Assembly (NCBI GenBank): GCA_017522255.1
Contig: JAFWZP010000013.1
Coordinates: forward strand, 1 to 58,489
DNA: 58,489 nucleotides
From: Bacteroidales bacterium
GTDB lineage: Bacteria > Bacteroidota > Bacteroidia > Bacteroidales > P3
Direction of reading: 5' to 3'
Below are positions 25,762-35,801 of this stretch, one piece after another. The position numbers were made by a program, and so were the translations under genes. Each line of letters starts with the position of its first letter. The first letter of the stretch is position 1. Below the pieces are notes generated by a model. The model saw nothing but the letters and a program-made list of their open reading frames with translations, did not search any database and was not told the origin of the DNA.

Positions 25762-27312
25762 ATGAATAAGGAACTAATAATATCGTCATCGGATTCGGAA
25801 GTTGAAATAGCGTTGGTTGAGGATAAACAATTGGTGGAGCTACATAAAGAAAAGAAAAATCATCAACATGTAGTAGGGGATGCTTATCTTGGAAGGGTAA
25901 AGAAAATAATGCCCGGATTGAATGCTGCGTTTGTTGATGTAGCTCATGAGAAGGATGCTTTCTTACATTATCTTGATTTGGGACATCAATATGCTTCGGT
26001 CGCCAAATATATGCGACAAGCCATGAATGGCGACCCAAGTGTGATAACTCTCCAAAACTTTAAGATGGAGCCTAATATCGAGAAAACCGGGAAGATTTCG
26101 AATATATTAAAGAGTGGACAATTTATTCTTGTACAAATAGCAAAAGAACCAATTTCTACAAAAGGACCTAAGGTTACATCTGATATTTCTTTTGCAGGAC
26201 ATTACTTGGTGTTGGTGCCTTTTTCGAATAAAATTTCGATATCGCAAAAGATAAAAAGCGTAGAAGAACGAAATAGATTACGCAGGTTGATGCAAAGTAT
26301 ACGACCTGCTAATTTTGGAGTAATTGTGCGTACAAATGCCGAAGGTAGGAGTGTTGCAGAATTGGATAGCGATTTGCGAACATTAATAGATTCTTGGACT
26401 ACAATGACCGTAAATCTGAAAAAAGCCACCTTTCCTCAGAAATTGGTGTCGGAATTGAATAAAACATCTGTATTATTGAGAGATGTTTTGTCTGACGATT
26501 TTAATAATATATATGTAGATAATCTCGATATGTATAACGAGATACGAAATTATGTAAAATCGATAGTTCCGGAAAAGGTAGATATTGTAAAACATTACAA
26601 ACTTAACACTCCTATATTTGAACAATTTGGAATACAAAAACAAATAAGGAGTTCGTTTGGTCGAATTGTCTCCATTCGTTCAGGTGTGTATTTGATAATA
26701 GAACATACCGAAGCTCTACATGTGATAGATGTAAATAGTGGTAATCATATAAAAGCAGGCGAAGGACAAGAAGATACAGCATTGCAAGTGAATTTGGAAT
26801 CAGCAGTAGAGATTGCTCGTCAACTTAGGTTGAGAGATATGGGAGGAATCATTATAGTTGACTTTATTGATATGCAATTAGCTGAACACCGCAAGCTATT
26901 ATACGATAAAATGGTCGAAGAAATGGCTAAGGACAAAGCTCGTCATACCATATTGCCCCCAAGTAAATTTGGATTAATTCAGATAACACGACAAAGAGTT
27001 CGACCCGTTATAGATATTGATGTACAAGAAAGGTGCCCACTTTGTGATGGTACAGGAAATATAAAATCGAGCCTTTCCATCATTGATGAGATTGAATCGA
27101 ATTTGAAACATTTGCTAACCGTACAAAACGAAAAGAAATTGACATTGATAGCCCATCCATATATTTATGCTTATCTTACCAAAGGATTCAAATCGAAACG
27201 GATGGGGTGGTTTTGGATTTATAAAAAATGGATAAAGATAATACCATCCGAAACGTATAATTTGCTAGAATATGTATTTCTTAATAAAGATGGCGAAGAA
27301 ATAACGCTATAA
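25762..27312 (+). CDS. rng: Ribonuclease E/G family protein (RNase G)
   Basis: This 516-aa protein has an N-terminal S1 RNA-binding domain (GDAYLGRVKKIMPGLNAAFVDV near residue 39). Both catalytic aspartate blocks are present, HVIDVNSGNH and GGIIIVDFIDM, as is the zinc-link CPLCDGTG. The size fits RNase G rather than RNase E with its long tail. It processes rRNA and decays mRNA. A shared terminator separates it from the convergent rpmH. Confidence 0.93.
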   Translation: MNKELIISSSDSEVEIALVEDKQLVELHKEKKNHQHVVGDAYLGRVKKIMPGLNAAFVDVAHEKDAFLHYLDLGHQYASVAKYMRQAMNGDPSVITLQNFKMEPNIEKTGKISNILKSGQFILVQIAKEPISTKGPKVTSDISFAGHYLVLVPFSNKISISQKIKSVEERNRLRRLMQSIRPANFGVIVRTNAEGRSVAELDSDLRTLIDSWTTMTVNLKKATFPQKLVSELNKTSVLLRDVLSDDFNNIYVDNLDMYNEIRNYVKSIVPEKVDIVKHYKLNTPIFEQFGIQKQIRSSFGRIVSIRSGVYLIIEHTEALHVIDVNSGNHIKAGEGQEDTALQVNLESAVEIARQLRLRDMGGIIIVDFIDMQLAEHRKLLYDKMVEEMAKDKARHTILPPSKFGLIQITRQRVRPVIDIDVQERCPLCDGTGNIKSSLSIIDEIESNLKHLLTVQNEKKLTLIAHPYIYAYLTKGFKSKRMGWFWIYKKWIKIIPSETYNLLEYVFLNKDGEEITL

Positions 27313-27315
27313 AAC

Positions 27316-27348
27316 AAAAGAGGATTTCTAATTTAGAAATCCTCTTTT
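27316..27348. terminator. Convergent terminator between rng and rpmH
   Basis: AAAAGAGGATTTCTA pairs perfectly with TAGAAATCCTCTTTT around a 3-base loop, followed by T-rich sequence. It lies between two convergent genes. Confidence 0.85.
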
Positions 27349-27396
27349 TCCTTTAAAGGCTATTTTTCTTTTTTTTGACGTCAAAGAAAATAAACT

Positions 27397-27543
27397 CTAT
27401 CGTTCATCAGAAACTGTTAGTTTTTTTCTGCCTTTTTTTCTACGAGCAGCTAAAACTTTGCGACCATTTGCTGTCGACATTCTTTGGCGAAAACCATGCT
27501 TATTAGCTCTCTTTCTGCGTGATGGTTGAAATGTTCTCTTCAT
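27397..27543 (-). CDS. rpmH: 50S ribosomal protein L34
   Basis: The minus-strand frame is 48 codons: [18 protein letters not shown], then [14 protein letters not shown] and a lysine-rich end. This is the universal L34 sequence, a rigid small protein buried in the large subunit, and the length is normal. The usual neighbours dnaA and rnpA are not here, as is common in Bacteroidetes. Confidence 0.97.
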   Translation of the reverse strand: MKRTFQPSRRKRANKHGFRQRMSTANGRKVLAARRKKGRKKLTVSDER

Positions 27544-27694
27544 TTTTTTCTAATTTTTGAAGTTGCAAAATTACAAAAAAAAAATGACATAGACAAAGAT
27601 AATTGCAAAAAAATGCTTTTTTTTCTAAACACTTCTCTAATGATAAAAATATCATGCTGTTATACAGTTGCTTATAATATTGTTGTATTTTTAT

Positions 27695-27725
27695 TTTGTC
27701 AACTTAAAAAAAAAATGTACCTTTG
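27695..27725 (+). promoter_or_regulatory. Promoter of the TPR-secG pair
   Basis: TTTG (27695-27698), 19 bases, then TACCTTTG (27718-27725): an ideal Bacteroidetes promoter, 45 bases before the ATG at 27771. Confidence 0.75.
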
Positions 27726-27770
27726 CAAATCGAAAGAGAATAAAAATATTATCAGAAACTCTGTGAATAT

Positions 27771-28439
27771 ATGGAAAAAGAGAACTTTTTTAAGTGTGTA
27801 CAGAATCCTCAAAACTATACTTTGAGAGATAAATTAGACATACAGTCGGATAAATCTAAATATCCTTATTGTTCGGTTTTACAAGCATTGGATTTGATGA
27901 GCGATAAAGCTGTGAATATATACAATTGGAAAGAACGTTTTTATCAAAAGGTTTTGATGTATTTATCCGACAACGATTTGTTAGATGAATTGTTGTTGAA
28001 TGTAAAAAAAACCGAGTTGCAGACTCCTGAAGACGTTAAACTAAAGCAGCAAATAGAAAAAGAAAAGAAAAAAGAATTGGGAGATATAGAGGACGAAGAT
28101 TTTGATGTGATCGAAGCTATCAATTCATATCAAGATGTATTGTCGTTTAAAACTGCACCAAAAAGTGTAATAATTGAGAAATTTTTGGAATCAGAAGGTG
28201 ATAAAAAGCTGAAAAATGACTCAAAAGAAGGGATAAGTGACGATAATTTAGGGAAAAAAAGTATTTCTGAAAAAGATGACTTAGCTACTGAAACTCTTGC
28301 AGTTGTATTGATTAAACAGGGTAAATTAGATAAGGCAATAGAAATATATGAGAAATTAATGTTGAAATATCCCGAAAAAAAGAGTATCTTTGCAAACCAA
28401 ATTGATACATTAAAAAGTAGATTAGAACAAGAAAAATAA
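27771..28439 (+). CDS. TPR-containing protein upstream of SecG (222 aa)
   Basis: A soluble, highly charged protein with a lysine/glutamate-rich middle. Near the C-terminus it has one recognisable TPR-like motif (TETLAVVLIKQGKLDKAIEIYEKLM). There is no signal peptide. The family is conserved next to secG in Bacteroidetes, and here secG starts 30 bp downstream under the same promoter. A role linked to protein export is inferred from this conserved pairing. Confidence 0.75.
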   Translation: MEKENFFKCVQNPQNYTLRDKLDIQSDKSKYPYCSVLQALDLMSDKAVNIYNWKERFYQKVLMYLSDNDLLDELLLNVKKTELQTPEDVKLKQQIEKEKKKELGDIEDEDFDVIEAINSYQDVLSFKTAPKSVIIEKFLESEGDKKLKNDSKEGISDDNLGKKSISEKDDLATETLAVVLIKQGKLDKAIEIYEKLMLKYPEKKSIFANQIDTLKSRLEQEK

Positions 28440-28469
28440 CATAACGAATAATAAAATAAAACAGACGAA

Positions 28470-28811
28470 ATGTACAAACTTATTGTAATTTTTATTTTGA
28501 TAACATGTGTTTTATTGGCACTTGTTGTATTAATTCAAAATTCGAAAGGTGGTGGATTAGCTGCCAATTTTGCACCGCAAAACAGAATAGTGGGCGCTCG
28601 TGAAGAAGGTAACTTATTAGAAAAAGCAACATGGATTTTGGCTGTTGTTTTGGTCGTTTTGAGTTTGACTGCTTCTATTGCTATCCCTCGTGGTGCAAGC
28701 ACTGATTCTGAGAGTGGATTGAAAACTGAATTGTCTACCGAAAATATGAATGTTCAGGTAAATCCAATTCCTATGCAACAAACTCAACCAACCGAACAAG
28801 TTGCTGAATAA
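28470..28811 (+). CDS. secG: Preprotein translocase subunit SecG
   Basis: This 113-aa protein has two membrane segments (residues 2-22 and about 53-74) separated by the conserved NSKGGGLAANF loop, then a polar Bacteroidetes-type tail. SecG assists SecYE during export. It is the second gene after the TPR protein and ends at a terminator hairpin. Confidence 0.93.
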   Translation: MYKLIVIFILITCVLLALVVLIQNSKGGGLAANFAPQNRIVGAREEGNLLEKATWILAVVLVVLSLTASIAIPRGASTDSESGLKTELSTENMNVQVNPIPMQQTQPTEQVAE

Positions 28812-28860
28812 TCAGATAGGTGTTGAAGATTTCAAGTATAGATTTTCAGTGAAAGATAAG

Positions 28861-28893
28861 AACGATTTGTTTGGATTATCTAAGCAAATCGTT
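28861..28893 (+). terminator. Terminator hairpin after secG
   Basis: AACGATTTG pairs with CAAATCGTT (9 bp, 15-base loop), followed by TTTT. Confidence 0.7.
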
Positions 28894-28910
28894 TTTTATT
28901 GTATTTCATT

Positions 28911-30368
28911 ATGACTGATATAAAAGAACAAGTACGGCAACTTATATTTTCTCGTTTCGCTCATAAACCCACTGTTGGGCAAGAGAATGCTTGTCATAGC
29001 TTGGTGTCGTTTTTATACGATTCTAATCCTTTGTCTGTATTTTTGCTTAAAGGCTATGCAGGAACTGGAAAAACCACATTAGTGAGTGCTCTTATACAGA
29101 TATTACCTCAGCTAAGATTGCGTACCGTACTTTTGGCTCCCACAGGTAGAGCAGCAAAGGTTTTATCAAATTATTCGGGTAAAAAAGCCTACACAATACA
29201 CAAAAAAATTTATTACACTGCTACCGATGAATACGGCGCTATACGCACAACAAGGGCAATAAATAAACACAAGTATACCCTTTTTATAGTAGATGAGGCT
29301 TCGATGATAGGAAATACATCGGAGGGATATATGGCTACAAATCGCAACTTGCTGGAGGATTTGATAGACTATGTAGCAGATGGTGACCATTGCCGTATGT
29401 TGCTTATTGGCGACACTGCTCAGTTGCCTCCCATAGGTAGTGACATAAGTCCGGCTTTGGACGCCGATATGTTGGCAACTATTTCGAACCTTAACGTGTA
29501 TGAATACGAAATGCACGACGTGGTAAGGCAGCAACTTAAATCAGGAATACTATACAACAGCACCATTGTTAGAAATTATATTAGAGCAAAGAAAGATCTG
29601 GCTTCCAACTTGTTTAAACTTGATAGTTTTGTTGATGTGGAGCGTATAAGTGGTATGGATTTGGAAGAATGTCTAAACAAAGAGTATAGCAACAATGATA
29701 TTGGCGACGTGGTGGTGGTGTGCCTAACCAATAAGCGTGCCAATATTTTTAACCAAGAAATAAGAAGAAGAATATTATATCGTGATAGCGAACTGAACAC
29801 CGGAGATTTTATAATGGTGGTGAAAAATAATTATTTTTGGGTGGATAGCGACTCCGACATGTCATTTATTGCTAATGGCGAGATAGCTGAAGTGATGCAA
29901 ATAAGAAAGTATCACGAACTATATGGTTTCAGATTTGTAGAAACCACTTTGCACTTTGTAGACTATCCTGATGTGCATGATGTGGATTGCATCATAATGC
30001 TTGACACTCTTATGTGCGATACTCCGGCTTTGGGAGAGGACGATTCAAAACGCTTGTTTAACGAGGTGTTGGCCGACTATTATGATGTTCCTAAAAAGTC
30101 AGACCGTTTGAAACTTGTAAAAAGCAACCCTTATTACAATGCATTGCAGGTAAAGTTTGCCTACTCACTCACATGCCACAAAACACAAGGTGGACAATGG
30201 AGTACAGTGTTTGTAGACCAAGGTTTTTTGCCCGAAGGAATTATGGATACAGAGTATCTTCGGTGGCTATACACTGCCCTTACGCGTGCTACAAAAAAAC
30301 TATATCTATTGAATTTTAATAATGAATATTTTACCGATGAATGCCTTAAGGCAACTTCTGAAAATTGA
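28911..30368 (+). CDS. RecD-like superfamily 1 DNA helicase
   Basis: From the ATG at 28911 the protein is 485 aa. Motif I is LLKGYAGTGKTTLVSA (about residue 43), then LLAPTGRAAKVL, Walker B IVDEASMIG and a C-terminal UvrD/RecD2-type box, LTCHKTQGGQWSTVFVDQG followed by ALTRATKKLYLLN. It is a stand-alone AAA-type helicase of the RecD2/viral helicase 1 group and lacks the N-terminal extension of true RecD. Its role is probably replication or repair. Confidence 0.85.
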   Translation: MTDIKEQVRQLIFSRFAHKPTVGQENACHSLVSFLYDSNPLSVFLLKGYAGTGKTTLVSALIQILPQLRLRTVLLAPTGRAAKVLSNYSGKKAYTIHKKIYYTATDEYGAIRTTRAINKHKYTLFIVDEASMIGNTSEGYMATNRNLLEDLIDYVADGDHCRMLLIGDTAQLPPIGSDISPALDADMLATISNLNVYEYEMHDVVRQQLKSGILYNSTIVRNYIRAKKDLASNLFKLDSFVDVERISGMDLEECLNKEYSNNDIGDVVVVCLTNKRANIFNQEIRRRILYRDSELNTGDFIMVVKNNYFWVDSDSDMSFIANGEIAEVMQIRKYHELYGFRFVETTLHFVDYPDVHDVDCIIMLDTLMCDTPALGEDDSKRLFNEVLADYYDVPKKSDRLKLVKSNPYYNALQVKFAYSLTCHKTQGGQWSTVFVDQGFLPEGIMDTEYLRWLYTALTRATKKLYLLNFNNEYFTDECLKATSEN

Positions 30369-31132
30369 CTATAATGTATGGGGATTTATCGAAAGTAAAA
30401 AAGTTTTAACTTGAAAGTGTAATTTTAAGAATTGCAGAGTACTGAAAAGACTATTTTAGATGACTCCGGAGAACATTGCAGTCTTCACCGCTTAAGATTG
30501 GAGTCTTCACAAGTGAAGATTGGAGTTTCAAAATAATAAGAATAAAATGTTTGGAAATCAACTCTTTATGAATAAAGGAAAATCAACCCCAAAAAATGCT
30601 CTTTAGAAGGTATGGATTTTAACATTTAGCACCTAAAATATCTACTCCGCCATAGTATTATACGCCCCAAACCATCGCTCGAATATTCTGCAACCAAGCA
30701 ATATATTTTCCAAACCATACAGACGTGTTGCGGCATAAGAGAGCAGTAGTCCGCATCAGGAAGAAAGTAGTTTTTTAGAAAACTGTTTGAACTTATATGA
30801 AAACAGATATAACAATATCCTTTGCTCCCCCTGCAAAGCACACCGCCACACCAAGTTCCCAATATCACTTCCTTAGTCAATGACCAATGGCAAACAGACA
30901 ATAAAATGACCAACGGCACGTCTATATTGCGTGTTTGAGACGTATCTACAAACTGCGTTGTATTGCTCCACAAAGTGCTTCGGTGCAGTCCAAAAACTTA
31001 CTTAGAGCATACCTAAAACCGGTTTCAAATTTCGAAATTACTTTTATAAGCCTGTCAGCGAAGTTTTGTAGACGTGTCTGTCGGTACGATGGGTTGCGAG
31101 GTGGTGAAAACAGCAATGGTGATATAACAAAA
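30369..31132. other. Gene-free region with a repeated-word cluster
   Basis: No convincing gene: the frames at 30626-30973 (minus) and 30935-31171 (plus) have no domain, start context or family look. About 30478-30530 carries AGTCTTCAC twice and AAGATTGGAGT twice, with CTTCAC/GTGAAG forming a small hairpin. CCAATGGCAA/ATGACCAATGG-type words occur near 30880-30912. The rest is unremarkable and may be degraded sequence. Confidence 0.5.
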
Positions 31133-31167
31133 GAGGCGACGAAACACAGCTGTAGTTCCGTCGCCTC
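31133..31167 (-). terminator. Terminator hairpin downstream of hydG
   Basis: GAGGCGACGGAAC-type arms (GAGGCGACGAAAC / GTTCCGTCGCCTC) pair around a short loop containing CAGCTG, 24 bases after the hydG stop. Confidence 0.7.
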
Positions 31168-31190
31168 GTGAGGGGTTTATAATGTAAATA

Positions 31191-32597
31191 TTAGAAGTAC
31201 AAGTCTCGTTCGCCTTTTGTTATTTTGTTGAGGTTGTCTTCTATTTTTGGTATTAGGTTTTGGTGTTCTACTGTTTTCAGCATTTCCTTAATAAGAGCTG
31301 TGCCTTTTTCTCTTAGTTCGGGCGAAGCAAAGTCTTCCAAATATTCTTTGAAAGTAAACATAGCGTTTGGTAAGCAGTATTGTTTTATCAAACCCGGTTT
31401 TGCGAGGTCCATAAAGTCGTTGCCCACACGTCCGTGGCGGTAGCAACCGGTGCAAAACGATGGTATGTATCCTTCTTCTACAAACGATGTTATTACTTCT
31501 TCCAAGTCGCGGTGATCACCCAAAGCAAATTGGCTACCGGTGTGGGCTTCGTCGTGAGCATAGGAACCGGGATTGGTTTTGCTGCCTGCACTTATCTGGC
31601 TTACACCATAGTTGATAAGTTCGTTTCGCATGGTGGCGTTTTCGCGGGTGGATAGTATTATGCCGGTATATGGCAATGCAATACGTATTATGGCCACTAT
31701 CTTTTTAAAGTCGTCGTCGTTTACGGGGTTAGGTACATTTTCGGCATCCGGTGCACCTACGGCGGGTTCCATACGTGGCACCGACACGGTGTGAGGTCCA
31801 CAGCCGTAGCAACGTTCGAGGTGTGCGGCGTGTTCCATCATGGCCAATACTTCAAAGCGATAGTCGCCAAGTCCAAACAAAGCACCTATTCCCACATCGT
31901 TTACACCGCCTTCCATGGCGCGATCCATCACCGTAAGGCGATATTCGTAGTCGGCTTTGGGTGTTCCGGCTGGGTGAAAGCGTTTGTAAAGCACAGGGTC
32001 GTAGGTTTCTTGGAAGCATACGTATGTGCCTATCTTTTCGGCATGTAGGCGAGCAAAGTCTGCCACTTCCATAGGTGCCAATTCAACATTTATGCGTCGT
32101 ATATAATCTTTGCCATTGCGTTCTTTTACTCCGTAGGTGGTGCGTATGGCTTCAACCATATAGTCGGTGCCGTTTTTGTTGTTTTCGCCACATATAAGAA
32201 GCACACGTTTGTGTCCTTGTTGGAGTAAGGCTCTGGTTTCTTGAGCTATTTCGTCCATGGTAAGGATTTTGCGTTTGATCAACTTATTGTCTTTGCGAAA
32301 CGAACAATAGGTACAGTTGTTTACACATATATTGCCGGTATATATTGGGGCAAACAATACCAAACGTTTTCCGTATATTTCTTCTTTGACCACTTTTGCT
32401 GTTTCCATAATTTGGTGTATGGTGTTCACATCTTCCACACGCAAAAGGGTGGCTACTTCTTCTAAGTTTAAGCCTTGTAGTTTAAGGGCTTTGTTTAGTA
32501 TTTCGTTTACTTCGTTTTGTGTTGGTGTTTTACCTTCGATAAGCGAGAATAATTTGTCGCGGTCGATAAAAACTTTGTTGCGTTCTTCAATGTTCAT
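31191..32597 (-). CDS. hydG: [FeFe]-hydrogenase H-cluster radical SAM maturase HydG
   Basis: This 468-aa protein has the radical-SAM motif CVNNCTYC at residues 91-98 (CX3CX2C). The C-terminal auxiliary-cluster motif CTGC at 382-385 with Cys408 gives the CX2CX22C spacing. HydG cleaves tyrosine to make the CO and CN ligands of the hydrogenase H cluster. Both cluster sites and the family length are intact, so it should be active. It lies 117 bp after a TM1266-type regulator gene. hydE, hydF and the hydrogenase itself are not in the window. Confidence 0.96.
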   Translation of the reverse strand: MNIEERNKVFIDRDKLFSLIEGKTPTQNEVNEILNKALKLQGLNLEEVATLLRVEDVNTIHQIMETAKVVKEEIYGKRLVLFAPIYTGNICVNNCTYCSFRKDNKLIKRKILTMDEIAQETRALLQQGHKRVLLICGENNKNGTDYMVEAIRTTYGVKERNGKDYIRRINVELAPMEVADFARLHAEKIGTYVCFQETYDPVLYKRFHPAGTPKADYEYRLTVMDRAMEGGVNDVGIGALFGLGDYRFEVLAMMEHAAHLERCYGCGPHTVSVPRMEPAVGAPDAENVPNPVNDDDFKKIVAIIRIALPYTGIILSTRENATMRNELINYGVSQISAGSKTNPGSYAHDEAHTGSQFALGDHRDLEEVITSFVEEGYIPSFCTGCYRHGRVGNDFMDLAKPGLIKQYCLPNAMFTFKEYLEDFASPELREKGTALIKEMLKTVEHQNLIPKIEDNLNKITKGERDLYF

Positions 32598-32714
32598 GGT
32601 GTTCTTTTTTTTATCAGTCTTTCGGAAATTTGATTGTAAAAAGTATTTTGCAGTGTTATTAACCTTTGTGTTTGCCCAAAAGTTTTTCGATGCACCAATA
32701 AATACTATTAAATA

Positions 32715-32996
32715 CTACTCTATCGAGGTTTTGGATATTATGGTTTTCACTTCCACATTGGGCAACCTGCCCAACTTACCGTTCAAGGCATTTATTCTAT
32801 CGGTAGTGGATTCAATAATCAAAGTTATTATGTTCAATCCTTTATTGTGTAGTGGTATACCTTGGCGAGCCAATATACAATCGCCATATATCGAAAGTGT
32901 TTCGTTTACGTGCTTGGCAGCACTAATATCGCTTATTACGATTGAGATAGTTCCAATTCTCTTTTCCATCAGATTTTTTACTTTTGGATTAGACAT
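32715..32996 (-). CDS. TM1266-family iron-only hydrogenase system regulator
   Basis: This 93-aa ACT-like small protein contains KRIGTISIVISD, then SIYGDCILARQGIP and LIIESTTDRINALNGKLGRLP. This is the TM1266-type putative regulator that accompanies [FeFe]-hydrogenase maturation genes. The first ATG is used; an in-frame ATG nine codons later (MEKRIGT) is an alternative. It precedes hydG on the same strand, with a promoter at 33043-33050. Confidence 0.85.
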   Translation of the reverse strand: MSNPKVKNLMEKRIGTISIVISDISAAKHVNETLSIYGDCILARQGIPLHNKGLNIITLIIESTTDRINALNGKLGRLPNVEVKTIISKTSIE

Positions 32997-33042
32997 TAAT
33001 TATTAACTATTTAAGTGTCTTCTCTATATCGAAAAGACATTG

Positions 33043-33050
33043 CAAATATA
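33043..33050 (-). promoter_or_regulatory. -7 promoter element (TATATTTG) of the TM1266-hydG transcript
   Basis: The minus strand reads TATATTTG, matching TAnnTTTG, about 47 bases before the regulator start at 32996. Confidence 0.55.
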
Positions 33051-33118
33051 CGAAATATATTTAATATAATGCTTTGTTCTGCTAAAAAAAAGTGTTGTAA
33101 GCGATGTGTATAATAACC

Positions 33119-33155
33119 AAATCCCACATTCCGAATACTTTCGAAATGTGGGATT
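33119..33155 (-). terminator. Terminator hairpin after the rho-linked gene
   Basis: AATCCCACATT pairs with AATGTGGGATT, with further TCGA pairing inside. It is located 36 bases beyond the stop at 33191. Confidence 0.75.
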
Positions 33156-33190
33156 ATTATTCCAAAAATAAATATTGAACAATAGTTATA

Positions 33191-33538
33191 CTATTTCTCG
33201 TTCTTGATGTTGGAAATCAAAGGCTCTATGTCGGTCAAAATTTCTGCTGTTTTACCAAGAAGAGTGGTTACAGTTTGGTTGTCGTAGTTTTGCAATGACT
33301 TTAAAAAGTAGTCCATCAGTTGCAATTCTTCTTTGGTCAACATCAGTTTTTCGTAGCACTCTTTCGATGTTTCCACAGTTTTGGCAAACTCTATTGTCAT
33401 TCTGATATTGCTTTCGCAGTTTAGCAATTGCGACACAGCTGAAGAGTATTTTTTGTTTAACATCAATGGTTTACAAAATTGTATCAACTCGGTGGTAAAA
33501 CTTTCTATTTTCGATTCTATATCTATAATAGGGTTCAT
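33191..33538 (-). CDS. Hypothetical helical protein downstream of rho (115 aa)
   Basis: The product is predicted to be all-helical and soluble, with no signal peptide and no recognised domain. It starts 14 bp after the rho stop on the same strand and ends before a terminator, so it is the second gene of the rho transcript. The function is unknown. Confidence 0.65.
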   Translation of the reverse strand: MNPIIDIESKIESFTTELIQFCKPLMLNKKYSSAVSQLLNCESNIRMTIEFAKTVETSKECYEKLMLTKEELQLMDYFLKSLQNYDNQTVTTLLGKTAEILTDIEPLISNIKNEK

Positions 33539-33552
33539 GATGTGTTGTTGTT

Positions 33553-35454
33553 TTATTTATCCATCGACAATAAAAATTCTTTGTTGTTTCGCGTGTTAGC
33601 AATGTGCTTTTTCAAGAACTCCATAGCTTCCACCGAGTTCATATCAACCAAAAGATTGCGGAATACTAATATTCTGTTCAGCATATCGGTCGGTATCAAA
33701 AGGTCGTCTCGTCTGGTACTCGAAGCGGCTATGTCTATGGCAGGGTATATGCGTTTGTTTGACAGTTTTCTGTCTAATTGCAATTCCATATTACCGGTAC
33801 CTTTGAATTCTTCGAATATTACATCGTCCATCTTCGAACCTGTTTCGGTAAGAGCGGTGGCAATGATAGTTAGCGAACCACCATTTTCTATTTTACGAGC
33901 GGCACCAAAGAAACGTTTTGGTTTTTGCAATGCGTTGGCTTCCACACCACCACTAAGCACTTTGCCCGATGCCGGAGCCACTGTGTTGTAGGCTCGTGCC
34001 AAGCGGGTAATAGAGTCGAGAACTATAACCACATCGTGTCCGCATTCGGTCATGCGTTTGGCTTTTTCCAATACTATGTTGGCTATCTTTACATGTCTAT
34101 CGGCTGGCTCGTCGAAGGTCGATGCTATAACTTCGGCGTTTACGCTACGTTGCATATCGGTAACTTCTTCGGGACGTTCGTCTATCAAAAGTACTATAAG
34201 GTATACTTCTGGGTGATTATATGCTATGGCATTGGCTATTTCTTTTAGCAATGTGGTTTTACCTGTTTTGGGTTGTGCCACTATAAGACCACGTTGTCCT
34301 TTACCTATAGGGGTAAACATATCTATTATTCTTGTAGATATTGTTTCTTGAGGATGACCGGTAAGTTTAAATTTTTCTTCGGGAAAAAGTGGTGTAAGCG
34401 AGTCGAAAGGTACTCTGTCTCTTACTTGTTCGGGCGTTAGTCCGTTTATTTCTGTTACTTTTATAAGAGGGAAGAACTTTTCACCTTCTTTTGGTGGACG
34501 TATAGTGCCTTTTACGGTGTCGCCGGTTTTAAGTCCAAATAGTCTTATTTGCGATAGCGATACATATATATCATCGGGAGAGTTTAGGTAGTTGTAATCC
34601 GATGAGCGTAAGAAACCATATCCTTCGTTACTCATTATTTCCAACACACCTTCGGCTTCTACAGCACCATCTATTTCGAAAGGATAGTCGGGGCGGACTT
34701 TCTTTGTGGGTTGTGGAACAAAATCTTGGGCTTTTACTACTTCATTGCTTTTTTCTGCAGCTACATTTTCTACGATTGTGGCTGGTTCTACTGTGATGTT
34801 AACCGGTTCGGTAGAAGGTTGTTCGATAGTAGATGCTTCTTCATTGGCGTTTGTTTTTTCTGCTTTCGTAGCTTTGTTATCTCTCTTGGATCGTGCTGCA
34901 CTTTTCTTTTGGGGTATTTCCAATTCCGATATTATCGATTCGGGATTTTTTATTATACCATCTAATTTGCTTGGGTCTATAATCACCGAATTAGCATTTA
35001 TTTTACCTGATGTTCGTGTTGCTTCAATATCGGCAGCGGTCATATCCGACGATGCATCTAATATATCGGGGTGTTTAAACGAAAAATTGACAGGTGCCGC
35101 TACGTTTACATCCGGTATAACCGGAATTTTTATGTCATCTACATCAATACTGCTATTGGTTGCCACTTCTTTAACCTCTTTAGGAGCGCTGGCAGCAGGT
35201 TGTGCAGATTTGTTACCTGTAACATTCGATTCTGCAATAGGAGTGGGTTTGAGCCTTGTTCGGCGTTGTTTGGGTAATGCTTTCTTTTCTTTGGAAGCAT
35301 TATTTTCTTTGTCGGGCGACAAAGCCTGGTGGTCTAAAATTTTGTATACCAAATCTTGTGCCGATAGTTTGCTAGCTCGAGAAATACCATATTCTTTGGC
35401 AATTTCTATTAACTGAACATGAGCTTTGTTCAAAAGTTCGTCTTTACTGTACAT
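33553..35454 (-). CDS. rho: Transcription termination factor Rho
   Basis: This 633-aa protein has an N-terminal SAP-like Rho_N helix domain (residues 1-45), then about 200 residues of low-complexity acidic/basic insertion. The cold-shock RNA-binding domain ([15 protein letters not shown] near 269-283) and the RecA-type motor follow, with AQPKTGKTT near 393-401 and [13 protein letters not shown]. The long insertion is the normal Bacteroidetes form. Rho is a hexameric RNA helicase that ends transcription. Two -7-like elements precede it. Confidence 0.96.
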   Translation of the reverse strand: MYSKDELLNKAHVQLIEIAKEYGISRASKLSAQDLVYKILDHQALSPDKENNASKEKKALPKQRRTRLKPTPIAESNVTGNKSAQPAASAPKEVKEVATNSSIDVDDIKIPVIPDVNVAAPVNFSFKHPDILDASSDMTAADIEATRTSGKINANSVIIDPSKLDGIIKNPESIISELEIPQKKSAARSKRDNKATKAEKTNANEEASTIEQPSTEPVNITVEPATIVENVAAEKSNEVVKAQDFVPQPTKKVRPDYPFEIDGAVEAEGVLEIMSNEGYGFLRSSDYNYLNSPDDIYVSLSQIRLFGLKTGDTVKGTIRPPKEGEKFFPLIKVTEINGLTPEQVRDRVPFDSLTPLFPEEKFKLTGHPQETISTRIIDMFTPIGKGQRGLIVAQPKTGKTTLLKEIANAIAYNHPEVYLIVLLIDERPEEVTDMQRSVNAEVIASTFDEPADRHVKIANIVLEKAKRMTECGHDVVIVLDSITRLARAYNTVAPASGKVLSGGVEANALQKPKRFFGAARKIENGGSLTIIATALTETGSKMDDVIFEEFKGTGNMELQLDRKLSNKRIYPAIDIAASSTRRDDLLIPTDMLNRILVFRNLLVDMNSVEAMEFLKKHIANTRNNKEFLLSMDK

Positions 35455-35543
35455 TAAAAATGTGTTTTTTGTTTATTTGTTTAGAACTTAATTATTTTTG
35501 GAAATAACTGTTTTTGAATAAGAAAAAGATAATTTCTTTTATT

Positions 35544-35573
35544 CAAAGATAAGATTTTTACTTTGCAAAGATA
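35544..35573 (-). promoter_or_regulatory. Two -7-like elements upstream of rho
   Basis: The minus strand carries TATCTTTG at 35573-35566 and again at 35551-35544, both matching TAnnTTTG. The rho start is at 35454, so either gives a leader of around 85-105 bases. Confidence 0.5.
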
Positions 35574-35801
35574 TGTATTTTATTTCAAATAGAATGCAAT
35601 TGCTGAAAAATATTTTTCTTTTTTTTCAATAATCGGTATATTTTCAGTACCTTTGAAAATCCTTTTTTTATGGTAATATTGCTGTAAAAAGATTATAGAT
35701 AGTCTGTTATGTAAATTGTAAAATAGGAACATAGTATTATTTTTGCATATTTGGACTATAAAATGGTTTATTAAAATATAATATGTGCTTATTAGAATAG
35801 T
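35574..35801. other. Divergent promoter region of rho and rarD
   Basis: On the plus strand TACCTTTG at 35648-35655, and a TATTTTTG-like element near 35739, could start the rarD-miaA transcript. No gene or hairpin of note is seen in this AT-rich stretch. Confidence 0.45.

Noticed and set aside
30626..31171. Open frames on both strands in the helicase-hydG gap
   Set aside because: No domain, no plausible start context and composition unlike neighbouring genes.
34706..35416. A 236-codon frame antisense to the rho N-terminal insertion
   Set aside because: It mirrors the low-complexity rho insertion; rho itself is certain.
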